DNA from: Zopfochytrium polystomum
Lineage: Eukaryota; Chytridiomycota; Chytridiomycetes; Chytridiales; Chytridiaceae
Direction: 5' to 3'
Assembly (NCBI GenBank): GCA_025765615.1
Contig: JAIVFJ010000210.1
Location: 47,917-111,916, forward strand
Length of the DNA stretch: 64,000 nucleotides
The notes below the pieces were generated by a model. It was not told the origin of the DNA, searched no databases, and saw nothing but the letters and a program-made list of their open reading frames with translations. The position numbers were made by a program, and so were the translations under genes. Shown in pieces: positions 19,809 to 29,969 of the stretch. Position 1 is the stretch's first letter; each line of letters starts with the position of its first letter.

Positions 19809-20545
19809 GACGTAGTTTCTAATTAAAAGTTCGCAAAGTTCGGTCGATGATCAGTAAAATAGATATTTTAGATTTTGCCAGTCGTCCGCCGTCTTGCCTT
19901 CGAAACTTTCAGACATGCACGGACAGATCTGCGCAATTTTGGACTGCCAAAATCCCTTTTTCGTTTTGTTTATTGCGCGCGCCGTCCCAATTGTCGCTCA
20001 AATTCTCCCCGACAGATTCCCCCGACATTGAACCATGTTTTCCCCGACAGAGCAGGCAGACAGACCACCCCCGCCTGTCAGGGCCGACCCATTTCCCCTC
20101 ACAAGTTCTTTTGCCAAAATAATTATGGTGTCGCTGAAGAGCCTGTGGGCAGAATGTCTGTTGATGCCCTCCAATTTTCAATGAAACGCACAACACCATT
20201 TGGAGAAAAAAAAATAACCTCTGCGAGAGCGTCGCGCGATGCAGAAATCGCGAAAAACAAGCAAAAAAGTCGTACCACACTTGGCTCAAAGCAAAAATGA
20301 CAGGAAAGTATAATTGAGCTCACCAAAATGTTGCAGAAATGATCAATCAACTGCCACTGAAATTATGAGCTCAGTCCAATCTTCTCTTGTTGTCGAAAAA
20401 TTCATAAATACCTCAGATTCCAAGAGTGGCTTCCCACTCACAAAAATCAGCAAATGGCTCAACTTAGATTGCTCTTGGAACGATCCTTCAGAGATTTTGG
20501 AGGAGGATAGCCGTTGGAAGCTCAAGCAAAAGCAGAGAGCCATGC
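19809..20545. other. Gene-free stretch up to the retrotransposon
   Basis: A frame at 20344-20550 (NTSDSKSGFPLTKISKWLNL) reads into the LTR and has a base composition like the retroelement, not the host genes; it may be an older element fragment. Otherwise nothing is seen. Confidence 0.35.
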
Positions 20546-20574
20546 TGTTATGAATCACCCTCTGGAAACCTCTG

Positions 20575-20672
20575 GAACCTTCCAGAACATTCCTTCATGG
20601 AACCTTCTGGAACCTTCTGGAACCTTCTAGAACATTCCTTCATGGAACCTTGTGGAACCTTCTGGAACCTTC
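20575..20672. promoter_or_regulatory. Heat-shock element arrays in the left LTR
   Basis: Three runs of alternating GAA and TTC at the exact 5-bp spacing of heat-shock elements: 20575-20592 (4 units), 20600-20637 (8 perfect units, GAAccTTCtg repeated) and 20645-20672 (6 units, one with TTG). They end about 110 bp upstream of the LTR TATA box, the normal place for HSF binding. HSF control is inferred from the pattern. Confidence 0.7.
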
Positions 20673-20782
20673 TTTGCTTTCCTGACTTGTCTTGTTGTCA
20701 TTGGTATCATTGGTATCATTGCATTACTAATTGCTCTTTCTGGAACTTTCTTGGAGTCTTGACAAGGAACACTCTCAAAAGG

Positions 20783-20789
20783 TATAAAA
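20783..20789 (+). promoter_or_regulatory. LTR TATA box
   Basis: TATAAAA in the left LTR; the right LTR reads CTCAAAAGAAAAGG at this point and has lost it. Confidence 0.7.
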
Positions 20790-20938
20790 GGGGGATGGGG
20801 GACCTGTCCCATCCCTCAAGTGAATTATTGTTTCCAATACAATCATCACTCCTCTCAGTTCCTTGTCTGCCTTGTCCTGTCCTGCCCTGTTCCTGACATC
20901 ATAATTCACTTCACCCTCTCCCACTACTCTCTGCCATC

Positions 20939-21862
20939 ATGTCTGACCCAAACAACACCTTCCCTGATGCAATTGCCTTCCAAGCCTTGATGGACCAATT
21001 ACAAGCCCTTTCAAGACAGACACACCAACTTCAAGAACAAGTCCTTCACCAGCAGCACCAGCTTCAACAACAACTTCACCAACAAGAACATCAAGCTCTT
21101 CCCCTGCCTCAAGCCAACCAAGCAAGAGAGCCCAAGGTTCCCAGCCCTGACAAGTTCACTGGGCTGGCCAAAGACCTTAGGAACTTCATGGCCACTGTGG
21201 AGAATGTCATCCTTCTCCAACCTTCAAGATTTCCCAGTGAGCAAGTCAAGGTTCTTTTCACAAGCACCCTCCTGTCTGGTCAAGCTCAATCATGGTACAG
21301 ATCTCTCCCAAGCACACCCACCACCCTGCAAGAGCTCTGGGAGGGGCTGGAAGCTACCTTTGGTGACCCCTACGCATCTTGGACAGCAAGATCCAAGCTC
21401 AAGCATATCAAGCAAGGAAAGCAATCTTGTGTGGCCTACACCAACCAATTCAAGCAACTAGCCAGAGACTCTGGATACAATGATGCAGCTCTGATGGAGC
21501 TGTACCATGATGGTCTCCATGAGTCTATCCAAGACATGCTCTCCCAGTCTCTGCACATCCCTGAGACCTTGGAAGAGTACATTCTCCTTGCCATCAAGAT
21601 TGACAACAGACTCTACTCCAAGAGGCTGAAGCAAAGACAAGTAGGAACTACATCAAGACCTACCCCAGTTCCTCAAGCTCTTACAGTTCCTGAACCCATG
21701 CAAGTGGATGCAGTTGAGACACTTCCTAAGGGTCCTCTGAGCCAAGAGGAGAAAACAAGGAGGGCCCAGCAGGGACTGTGTTTCTACTGTGGCTCCAAGG
21801 AGCATGCTGTCAAGGACTGCCCAAGGAAGAAGCACCCAAACTCCCAGGTCCAGGCTCACTGA
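20939..21862 (+). CDS. gag: Retrotransposon Gag (307 aa)
   Basis: Intact open frame from the ATG 40 nt after the left LTR. A Gln-rich coiled-coil-like N-terminus is followed by a capsid-like domain (FMATVENVILLQPSRFPSEQ, SWYRSLP, YNDAALMELYHDGL) and a CCHC zinc knuckle, CFYCGSKEHAVKDC, near the C-terminus. It would package element RNA into virus-like particles. As the gag frame is open, this protein could still be made from the element even though pol is broken. Confidence 0.9.
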   Translation: MSDPNNTFPDAIAFQALMDQLQALSRQTHQLQEQVLHQQHQLQQQLHQQEHQALPLPQANQAREPKVPSPDKFTGLAKDLRNFMATVENVILLQPSRFPSEQVKVLFTSTLLSGQAQSWYRSLPSTPTTLQELWEGLEATFGDPYASWTARSKLKHIKQGKQSCVAYTNQFKQLARDSGYNDAALMELYHDGLHESIQDMLSQSLHIPETLEEYILLAIKIDNRLYSKRLKQRQVGTTSRPTPVPQALTVPEPMQVDAVETLPKGPLSQEEKTRRAQQGLCFYCGSKEHAVKDCPRKKHPNSQVQAH

Positions 21863-21879
21863 GGGGCAATTCCCTGGAC

Positions 21880-24720
21880 CCTCCTCCAAGCTGCCCCTGT
21901 TTCATCACCACCACCAGCACCACAAACACCTCAGATTCCAAGCCCCACCAACTCACCATGGATGTCAAGATTCAACTCTCACCCAAGTCAACCATCACAA
22001 CCAAGGCCCTTATAGACTCTGGATCATCCTGCAACATCATTGATGCCACCCTTGCCAAGTCTTGTGCCATTCCTACGATCAAGAAATCCACACCCCTCAA
22101 GGTCCACTTTGCCAATCATGCTCTGTTCAAGGAAATCAGCCAGAAACCAAGCTAAACCTCCACATCCAAGACTTTCCACCATCCATGGTCAATCTGGAAG
22201 TATTGGACCTTGGCTCACCCACATTCTCTGTCATCTTGGGATTACCATGGCTGCAAGCCCAGAACCCTGCCATTGATTGGGTCACTGGTCAAGTCCAACC
22301 TCCACCAATCGGAACAGTCACCCAAAACTCAAGTCAAGCCCCCAAGTCTCATGCTCTCAAGCCCTTGATTCAAGATTCACAGCCAGCCAAGACTCAAGTT
22401 CCACAGTTCACAGTTCACAGTCAAGATTCAAGTAGAGCTCATAGAGCTCACAGTCATGGCCATGACTCTTGTTCACAGAACCCACAGTCAAAGATTCAAG
22501 TACCACAGTTCACAGTCCACATTCAAGATTCAAGTTCCACAGCTCACAGTCTTTGCCAAGAACAGAACTCTCAGTCAAAGATTCAAGAATCACAGTTCCC
22601 AGTCAAGAATTCAAGCCCCACTGCTGAGGAGCACGACAACCTGGACCCATCAGACCTTTTGCTGGCATCCAAGCTACCAAAAGAATATCTCCCTTATGCT
22701 GATGTGTTTTCCAAGACCAAGGCAGACCTGCTACCAGCTCAGAGGCCTTATGACTGTGAAATCCCACTCAAGGATGAAACTTGCAGCCCACCTTTCAAGC
22801 CACTGTACCACCTCTCTCCACCAGAAGCCAAGGCCCTCCAAGAATACATTGAAGAAATGCTGAACAAGGGATTCATCCAACCTTCCAAGTCACCAGCTGG
22901 AGCTCCCATCTTTTTTGTCAAGAAGAAGGATGGGGGACTGAGACCCTGTGTGGACTACAGAGATCTCAATGAGATGACAGTCAAGAACCGCTATCCACTG
23001 CCTCTCATCTCTGAATTACTGGACAAACTGAGCCATGCAAGGATATTTTCCAAGATTGACCTCAGAGGTGCCTACAATTTGGTCAGAATTAAGCCCCAGG
23101 ATCAATGGAAGACTGCCTTCAGATGCAAATACGGTCACTTTGAGTACTTGGTTATGCCCTTTGGACTTACCAATGCTCCAGCTATTTTCCAAGGCATGAT
23201 GAATGACATCTTCAGGGATATTCTGGACCTTTTTGTCATTGTCTACCTGGATGATATCCTGGTATTTTCATCTGACACTGCAAGCCATATGGGACATGTC
23301 AAGACTGTCTTGGAGAGACTCAGACAGCATCACCTCTATGCAAAGCTGGAGAAGTGTGAATTCCACAAGACCTCCATTGAGTTTTTGGGGTTCATTGTGT
23401 CTGACAAAGGGATCTCCATGGCACCAGACAAGATCCAAACTATTCTTGAATGGAAGGCTCCAAATTCCATCAAGGATGTTCAAAGCTTCCTTGGATTTTG
23501 CAACTTCTACAGAACCTTCATTGCCAACTATTCTGCCATAGCCAAGCCTCTCACTGATCTCACCAAGAAGACCACCAAGTTTGAATGGACCCCAGCAGCA
23601 GAGCAAGCCTGGCTAGCTCTTAAGACAGCAACCACAAGTGCACCACTCCTTAAGCATGTGGATCCCTTGCTTCCCTTCACCTTGGAAACTGATGCCTCAG
23701 ACTATGCCCTTGGCGCTGTTCTGTCCCAGCCAAGCTCTCAGGAACCCTCTGCTCCTCTGCATCCAGTGGCATATTACTCCAGGAAGCTGAACAGTGCTGA
23801 GTGTAACTACACAGTCCATGACAAGGAGTTGCTTGCAATTGTGGAAGCATTCAAATTCTGGAGACACTACTTGGCTGGTTCTAAAGGCATCTCTGTCTAT
23901 TCTGATCACAAGAACCTCACCTTCTTCAGGGCAAGGAGGTTGCTCAAGCAGAGGCATGCCAGGTGGGCTGAACTGCTCTCTGAGTATGACTTTAAGCTGT
24001 GCTATTCTCCTGGCCACCTTAACACTGTGGCTGATGCCCTGTCAAGAAGAACAGACCTTGCACCTGAAGGGGGAGATGGTTTCACCCCACCATCCAAGAC
24101 ACACCTTTCATTGCTTCCTGACAGTGTGTGGGCCCATGCTATTTCCAAGGACCCCAAGCCTCACAAGATTCAAATCAGCCAAAGAAGAAAAGCTTGAGAT
24201 ATTCAAGACAAGGCATGATGCAGCAACAGCTGGACACCCAGGAGAGCACAAGACATATGAGCTTGTTTCCAGAGACTTCCACTGGCCAGGCATGAGGAAG
24301 AACTTGCAGACCAAAAGGCCAAGTCCCAAGCTGGACAACCTCAAGTTGGGACCTTTCAAGATCTTGGAGCAAATCAATCCAGTCACCTTCAAGCTGGATC
24401 TCCCTGCATCCATGAAGATCCACCCAGTTTTCCATGTCAGCCTTTTGGAGAAGTTTGTGGCCAATTCCATTCCAGGCAGAGTTGTTCCTCCTCCTCCTCC
24501 AGTTGAGGTAGAAGGTGAAGAGGAATTTGAGGTTGAACAAATCTTGGATGCCAAGTGGTTTGGAAGGACACTCAAGTTCCTTGTTAAGTGGAAAGGTTAC
24601 TCAGATGCTGACAACACCTGGGAACCTGAGTCAAACCTCACTCACTGCCAGGACCTTCTGCTCAAGTTCAAGACCACGTACCCCACCAAGTTGCAGAAGA
24701 GGCCTAAAAGGGGGAGATGA
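21880..24720 (+). pseudogene. pol: Retrotransposon Pol, broken: protease, RT, RNase H, partial integrase, chromodomain
   Basis: Protease motif ALIDSGSSCN near 22015 is in a different frame from the RT, with a break near 22130-22150 (one-base indel). RT carries the YLDD box (FVIVYLDDILVFS near 23240). RNase H has TDASDYALGAVLSQ and SDHKNLTFF. A second frame break near 24170-24195 separates it from the integrase N-terminus (HPGEHKTYELVSRDFHWPG). The catalytic core is then absent: near 24308 the frame jumps straight to the C-terminal part (LGPFKILEQI) and an intact chromodomain (VEQILDAKWF, LVKWKGYSDADNTWEP). A degenerate repeat of CAAGATTCA/CACAGTTCACAGT at 22380-22615 encodes a Gln/Ser-rich linker. 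Not functional as an element; the chromodomain end stays open. Confidence 0.88.
24706..24720 (+). other. Polypurine tract
   Basis: AAAAGGGGGAGATGA immediately before the right LTR, the expected plus-strand primer of reverse transcription. Confidence 0.7.
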
Positions 24721-25024
24721 TGTTATGAATCACCCTCTGGAAACCTCTGGAACCTTCTAGAACATTCCTTCATGGAACCTTTTGGAACCTTCTGGAACCT
24801 TCTTTGCTTTCCTGACTTGTCTTGTTGTCATTGGTATCATTGGTATCATTGTATTACTAATTGCTCTTTCTGGAACATTCTTTGAGTATTGACAAGGAAG
24901 ACTCTCAAAAGAAAAGGGGGATGGGGGACCTGTCCCATCCCTCAAGTGAATTATTGTTTCCAATACAATCATCACTCCTCTCAGTTCCTTGTCTGCCTTG
25001 TCCTGTCCTGCCCTGTTCCTGACA
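24721..25024 (+). repeat. Right LTR (304 bp)
   Basis: Matches the left LTR with several substitutions, a shorter GGAACCTTCT repeat block, and loss of the TATA box. Heat-shock-type units remain at 24750-24767 and 24775-24802 (one mismatch). The divergence shows the insertion is not very recent. Confidence 0.93.
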
Positions 25025-27757
25025 CGCTACTTCGATTCAGACTGGTAGATTTTGGCAGCTGCGATCGCATTGGCTTGGTTGGGCAGCATCTGATGAACAC
25101 TCACATGGATTGACAATTAGGTGAGGATTGAAATGATGGATCATTCACGCAGAAGCATCACAACTGGTCCTCGTACTAGTAGTTTGCATGGAGAAAGCCA
25201 GTCATTGTCGCCATGGACGTTCAAAGTCGGTAGGGGTTCCCATTGCTACATACGTCCTTCCATCCTCAGGCTCACCGATTTCTGCTCATCTTCTCCACCT
25301 CTCGCCTTACCAGCACAGGCACGGCCTTTGCCGATCTGATGCACCAAGAGGCCTCTCTCCGCAGCAACACATGTGTGGCTCCGTCCTCTGCAAACGCTGA
25401 AGGAGGAAATTATGCAGGAGGGTAACTGCGCCAATTCGGCTGAAAGGTTCAACAATATCGATTCAAGAGTCTTCCACTGCACTGGTGGTGACTTCCACAC
25501 CGGGCTGGTTCTGCGAGGCAGTCCACTCCGTCCCGCCGCTCTCTGCCATCACGCTCCTCGACCTGCCAAAGCCGACGCCGTCGTACTGCCCGAACGATGC
25601 CTGCAGATCTGGGCTCCACTTCTGGCTGACAGGGGACCTGCACCAGATTTGACGAGGATGAAGTAAGTCAATGATACCCGCTTGGTCTGGTTTGGTCACC
25701 TCAGTAGCAAGGGGTTTCAGTTCGTTGCGGTTAATCTTGTTAAATTGCGTGTGCTCACTCAATTAAGAGCCAATCAAATCCCTAAGTTTTCGCCCATGCA
25801 AGTGTGATTGTGAAGATCTCGACGAAGGTGGGATAGTTTCTATCAAGCTTTTGTAGTAAATCCAAATTTCTGCTCAATAAGGAACGGCATCATCAGCACC
25901 ACCAGCGCAGGCGGACAGACCGCGCCGACGTCTAAGTGCTTCTCGACGAGAGGTACGAGAAAAGTTCACTTACGTGAACAACCACCGCTTTGAGGATGGT
26001 TGGCGTTGTTTTGCAGCTTTTATGTCAAGGGCAGAGCACCAAGCGCTGGCGAAGGCAACAGACAGTTTAAAGCTGTTTTGGTGGCTTTGAAAATTGGCTT
26101 GAATAGGTTTTCGGTTGAGACTACGTTGAATACTTTTTGAACCTAATCAAAACAACAGGTTAACAGGACTTGTCAAAATTCTTGTTCTCACAGCGATATT
26201 TTTGGGCTGTCTGTTTTTTCTTGACACGTCCAACGTCCGTGGCGGACGCAGGACAGCACTTCATTCTCTGTTTGCATTCATGGTAGTGTTCGCTTGGCAA
26301 AACTACCTGCACTGGGGTGTGCACAGAAAATCACTCAAGATTCTTTTCGAGAATAAAAATGCAGCTTTAGTCCAACTCCTAAACGTTTTTGTGCTGCAGT
26401 ACATGCTATTCCGTTTAATTACTCCACAAGAAAAAAAAATCCAAGGGGGAGTCAGGAAAACTGATGCCAATCCGTCTCGTACTTTTGCGAAGTTCGTTAC
26501 TACCTCGTTGCCCAGATGGCGCTCATTAGCTGGGGCTTTTTCTACCCGTCTTCCCAAACTAGGGTTTGTCGCTGATGTGGATCCAGTCTACCCCCCACAA
26601 ATCGTGGCCCACAGTGTTCCTCCATGCCAGTCTTCAACTACGTTGCGACGAGGGCCGTCGGGAAATAAAGAAAAAGGGGTAACTTCCACAAGAAGCTTCG
26701 GGGCGAACCAATTCAGGCATAATGACGGCTTTCAGCATTGTGACTATCAGGAACGTTCCAGAAAGGATGACGTCTGTCCTCTCGTTTATGTGAAAAGGAG
26801 GAAAAGAAATATTGGTGGTGGGAAATCCCTTTCCACGGGTGGTAGTGTCATTGAGCGAATGTTTAACGATCGGAACCTTTGCACAGGGTGCGGGCGACGA
26901 CGGCTCTCTCCCATCTCCGAACTGTCAGATTCACCACAATTTGTTACATAGCCAATGTGGGGGTCATGGTGGCACCTGCAGGAAAAAAAGAAAATTTTCG
27001 ACCGCAACATCGTTCGCATCGCGGACATTGACCCTCCACAATGCTGCTAAAGAGGTGGCCGATCGACTTATGTCCGTGCATGAATACGGCAGCGCACAAG
27101 AGAGATGGACACGGTCGTCGCTCACAGAGGAAAGGAGGATTCGGTCTGGCTGGCCGGTGGCGACATAAGATCTCGGACTCTGTCGCGCCGGGAACTTCAA
27201 GGTCCCTGCCGACAAACTGAATCTGTCGGTGGTCGTTCATGAGCGGCGTCATGAGTGGCGATGGCGCCACGTCCCTGTGACTCGTGCTGCTTCTGCCTGC
27301 GCCACCCACCCGACGAGAACATGGGAACTGAACGCCACACGTGGCGGCTCCGAGCGATAGCAATTAGCCCCTTACCCTTCACTCTCCTAAGCTTCCTTTC
27401 ACAGTCCTTGTATACCCCACTTTTGAATTGTCGGATGGATGATAGCGATGCGGCGAAGATGCGACGAGATGCGACGAGATGCGACGAGATTTGGCGGAAA
27501 GAACGAGGGAGTTTATTGGTTTCAGGTGAGAGAAGGGACGGGGGGTGGGGCGAAGGCCGGAAAACAGAAGCTCAGTGGAAAAAAAGAGGGGCTGGGACAA
27601 AAACTGAAGAGGAAGAAAATGAATTGGACGGAAGGAAAAGGGAAAAAAGGAACTGCTTGTGGAGGTTTCTAGCCCGCGTTCCAGAGCAACAACGAACAAA
27701 TTGAAGAGACAAGCAAAAAGGAAACAACAAAGCAAACAAGGCACCGATCGAAACAGA
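25025..27757. other. Long gene-poor stretch
   Basis: At 25290-25660 the plus strand has protein-like pieces (AFADLMHQEASLRSNTC and TPGWFCEAVHSVPPLSAITL) separated by a possible GTAACT donor; this may be a decayed secreted-protein gene, family unknown. A 249-codon open frame at 26202-26951 has no ATG near its start and no coding look. A tandem 10-mer (GATGCGACGA, three copies) lies near 27457-27490. Nothing else is supported. Confidence 0.35.
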
Positions 27758-28264
27758 TCAGTGGTGACAGTAATAAATTTGCAAGCAAGTCATTGTATCT
27801 CCAAGGCCTAAGGTAAAGGGCACTACCTCCACATCTGATGCGGTCAACCTGTGCTTGTCGCCCTTGTAACAGTTGATGTTGACTTGCTGCCCATCACCGC
27901 TGTTGAACGTTGCAGCTCCCACAATCGCACCGTTCGGATAGTCCTGCGCGTTACCAAAGATGTTGAACAAAAACCAGGAGTTGTCGTTGAAATTAATTTG
28001 TATCCCCGATCCTTCCCAAACAATATCTTGGCCATGGCTGATGAGGTCGACGTGGCCGAAAGTCTGATATTGAGCTATTGGTGAGTTGCCGCCGATGTCG
28101 CTGTCAGCGTAGAACACAGCACTTTGTAGAAAGCTGCCCGCATTGCTAGTCCAACCACAGTTTGCCAGGTAAAACACTCCAAGATCGGCAAATCTGAACG
28201 CCGCGCAGCTACCGATGAAGTGGCACAACACCGCGATACAGAACAGAAGAGCAGCTAGAGTCAT
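27758..28264 (-). CDS. Secreted 168-aa protein, stand-alone 'YLANC' domain of the lectins
   Basis: ATG at 28264 gives a signal peptide (MTLAALLFCIAVLCHFIGSC). The mature part, FADLGVFYLANCGW...DIVWEGSG...PNGAIVGAATF...NINCYKGDKHRLTAS...LQIYYCHH, aligns over its length with the N-terminal domain of the two lectins at 1152 and 2914 (FYLANC, ITWEG, SQPNG, LTC, GHQ, YSC). Conserved cysteines suggest disulfides. No named family is recognised. Start chosen for the signal peptide; a TATA box lies 215 nt upstream, so a 5'UTR or 5'UTR intron is likely. It may be a co-secreted partner, or the ancestral domain before fusion to trefoils. Confidence 0.8.
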   Translation of the reverse strand: MTLAALLFCIAVLCHFIGSCAAFRFADLGVFYLANCGWTSNAGSFLQSAVFYADSDIGGNSPIAQYQTFGHVDLISHGQDIVWEGSGIQINFNDNSWFLFNIFGNAQDYPNGAIVGAATFNSGDGQQVNINCYKGDKHRLTASDVEVVPFTLGLGDTMTCLQIYYCHH

Positions 28265-28478
28265 AGTGATCCAATCTGGAAGAGGAAGTTTCTTGTCAGC
28301 TTGTGGCCTGTGCGGTCGGCGAGAGCAGGTGTTTCTTACCAAATTGCGGCTGTGGGCCGGAGGTGAAACACGTCTTTCTAGCAGTGCGCCGCTCGTGCGA
28401 GAGTAGTGTCGGTGGAAGCGAGAGTGTGTGTTTGTGCTAGCACAAGTTGATTGAAGCGAGAAGGAACGCCCTGTCGAA

Positions 28479-28486
28479 TATTTATA
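28479..28486 (-). promoter_or_regulatory. TATA box for the gene at 28264
   Basis: TATAAATA on the minus strand, 215 nt before the ATG. Confidence 0.45.
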
Positions 28487-28549
28487 GAAGTTGCATTTTG
28501 CTTTCATCCATTATGTTTATTCGCGCAAGTCAACGGCATTCGAACTTGC

Positions 28550-29480
28550 CTCTGGAAGTCGGTGCTCGGAACGAGCAACCATTTATCCGGCTCGGATACA
28601 TTTAATTGTAATCTTGTGCGTGAAAAATTGGCCGCTGCGGAGCCCGCCTGTTCCTTCCAAGCACTTCCGTGATTTTTTGTGAATGATGCGCAGCCACGCC
28701 CGCCTGCGCATTGAGTACACAAAACTGAGCGTCACGGAATAATCGCGCGCGTGCGCAGCCATGTTCGCCCTCTCCGCCTTCCAATTCCTCTCTCTCTCTC
28801 ACTCTCACTCTCACTCTCACTCTCTCTCTCTCTCTCTTTCTCGCTCCGAAACGTCTCCAATATGAAGAATCTTCCCGTCTGCTCTGTTGCTGCGGTACGT
28901 CACTAAATTGTCGGAGAGTGGATTATCACCGGTCTCATTCTTTTTTGACTTATGCATCCGTGCCCAGTGATCAAAGACTGGCGCTCGTCTTCACCCAGCG
29001 CCACATAGGCTGCAACTTCTACATTGCTGAGTAGTGTCGCGAAATATTGGCAGCGCACATAAGCTCCATTGGATACTGCCCCAAACCGGAGACGGGCAGA
29101 CTTTTCTGAGTTTCTTTGCTACATCTAAAAGTCAATGCTCGGAACAAGCAACACCTTCTGCATCCGCGGCTCGGATACATACTTTATAATTATCCGGCTC
29201 CGATACGTTGCTTTCTTCTCTCGTCCGTGAAAAACATTGGCCGCAGCGGCTGTTCTTTTCTCTCATTTCCTTCAACTTTTCGCGCATGCGCAGCCACGTC
29301 CTGGCTGTGCGGCCTGGCGGAAGTGTCAATTGTGCGGAAGAATCTGTCTCCTCGTCGCTTTTTCCAGTATTAGGCGTTTGAACGAAGGTTTGGCGCCAGT
29401 CCTTACGCAACGCCACATCAACTGCTTCTTCTCAGTGCTGAGTGGCGTCGCGGAATATTGGCACAGTTTTTAGATGCCGA
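28550..29480. repeat. Diverged non-coding repeat block with (CT)n microsatellite
   Basis: 28550-28690 and 29125-29290 share GTCGGTGCTCGGAAC-type sequence, ATCCGGCTC(G)GATAC, GTGAAAAA(CA)TTGGCCGC and a TGCGCAGCCACG box. 28970-29060 and 29390-29470 share GGCGC...CAGCGCCACAT...TGCTGAGT and GTCGCG(A/G)AATATTGGCA. A CT/CACT microsatellite fills 28788-28840. It looks like a duplicated upstream region whose gene was lost. No gene is supported from 28487 to 29969. Confidence 0.55.
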
Positions 29481-29969
29481 GACAGGAAGTGCGACATGAG
29501 AACTGTTCCGAGTGGAACAAGTCTTTCCCCGCCACTTTGAAGGCAACGCGCATATACACAACCTTTTACATTCCACGAACTCGAATCGGGTCGGAAGACT
29601 GTGGACAGGCAGAGAGACAGATGGAAAGACAGAAAAATATGGAGAGAGAGCGAGAAACGGAGAAGAGAGTTGCTTCGTTCCTTCCAAAGTACCACCCATT
29701 TTCGGATACAGGCCGGAAAATCAGATCTGGGATGAGTTCCGTCTGATGATGGCCCAATCCCAGGGGGCAGACTTTCCGAGTTATGCCAACGGTCGCTTGC
29801 CAATGGCCAGTGGGGGCAATTTAATTGTATTGCTCTCATTATTAGCCCGTACCAGGCAGGGAATGCACCTGCCGGAGTTGGAAAACAAATGTGCTTCAAA
29901 GAATGTTTCTCAATCTCTCACTTCTGAATTGTCGGGTGTAGGATTGTCGCGAAATTTCCTTCCTACGAG

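Larger units (their letters stand above)
20546..20898 (+). repeat. Left LTR (353 bp)
   Basis: Starts TGTTATGAATCACC and ends TCCTGACA. Longer than the right LTR mainly because it has an extra block of GGAACCTTCT repeats. Contains a TATA box at 20783-20789. The sequence after it (TCATAATTCACTTC) would be the primer-binding site but matches no tRNA I can name. Confidence 0.93.
20546..25024 (+). mobile_element. Ty3/gypsy chromovirus (LTR retrotransposon), defective
   Basis: Complete outline: left LTR 20546-20898, gag 20939-21862, protease/RT/RNase H/partial integrase with chromodomain 21880-24720, polypurine tract 24706-24720, right LTR 24721-25024. The LTRs begin TGTTATGAATC and end CCTGACA (TG...CA). 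No matching 5-bp target duplication is seen (CATGC left, CGCTA right), so flanks may have recombined or changed. The body is AT-richer than host genes, consistent with separate origin. The coding part has two frame breaks and lacks the integrase core, so this copy cannot move by itself. Confidence 0.95.

Noticed and set aside
20541..25029. Target-site duplication of the retrotransposon
   Set aside because: The flanking pentamers CATGC and CGCTA do not match.
26202..26951. 249-codon open frame as a gene
   Set aside because: It starts at a non-ATG codon, has no domain, no signal peptide and no coding-like composition; the first ATG is at 26280.
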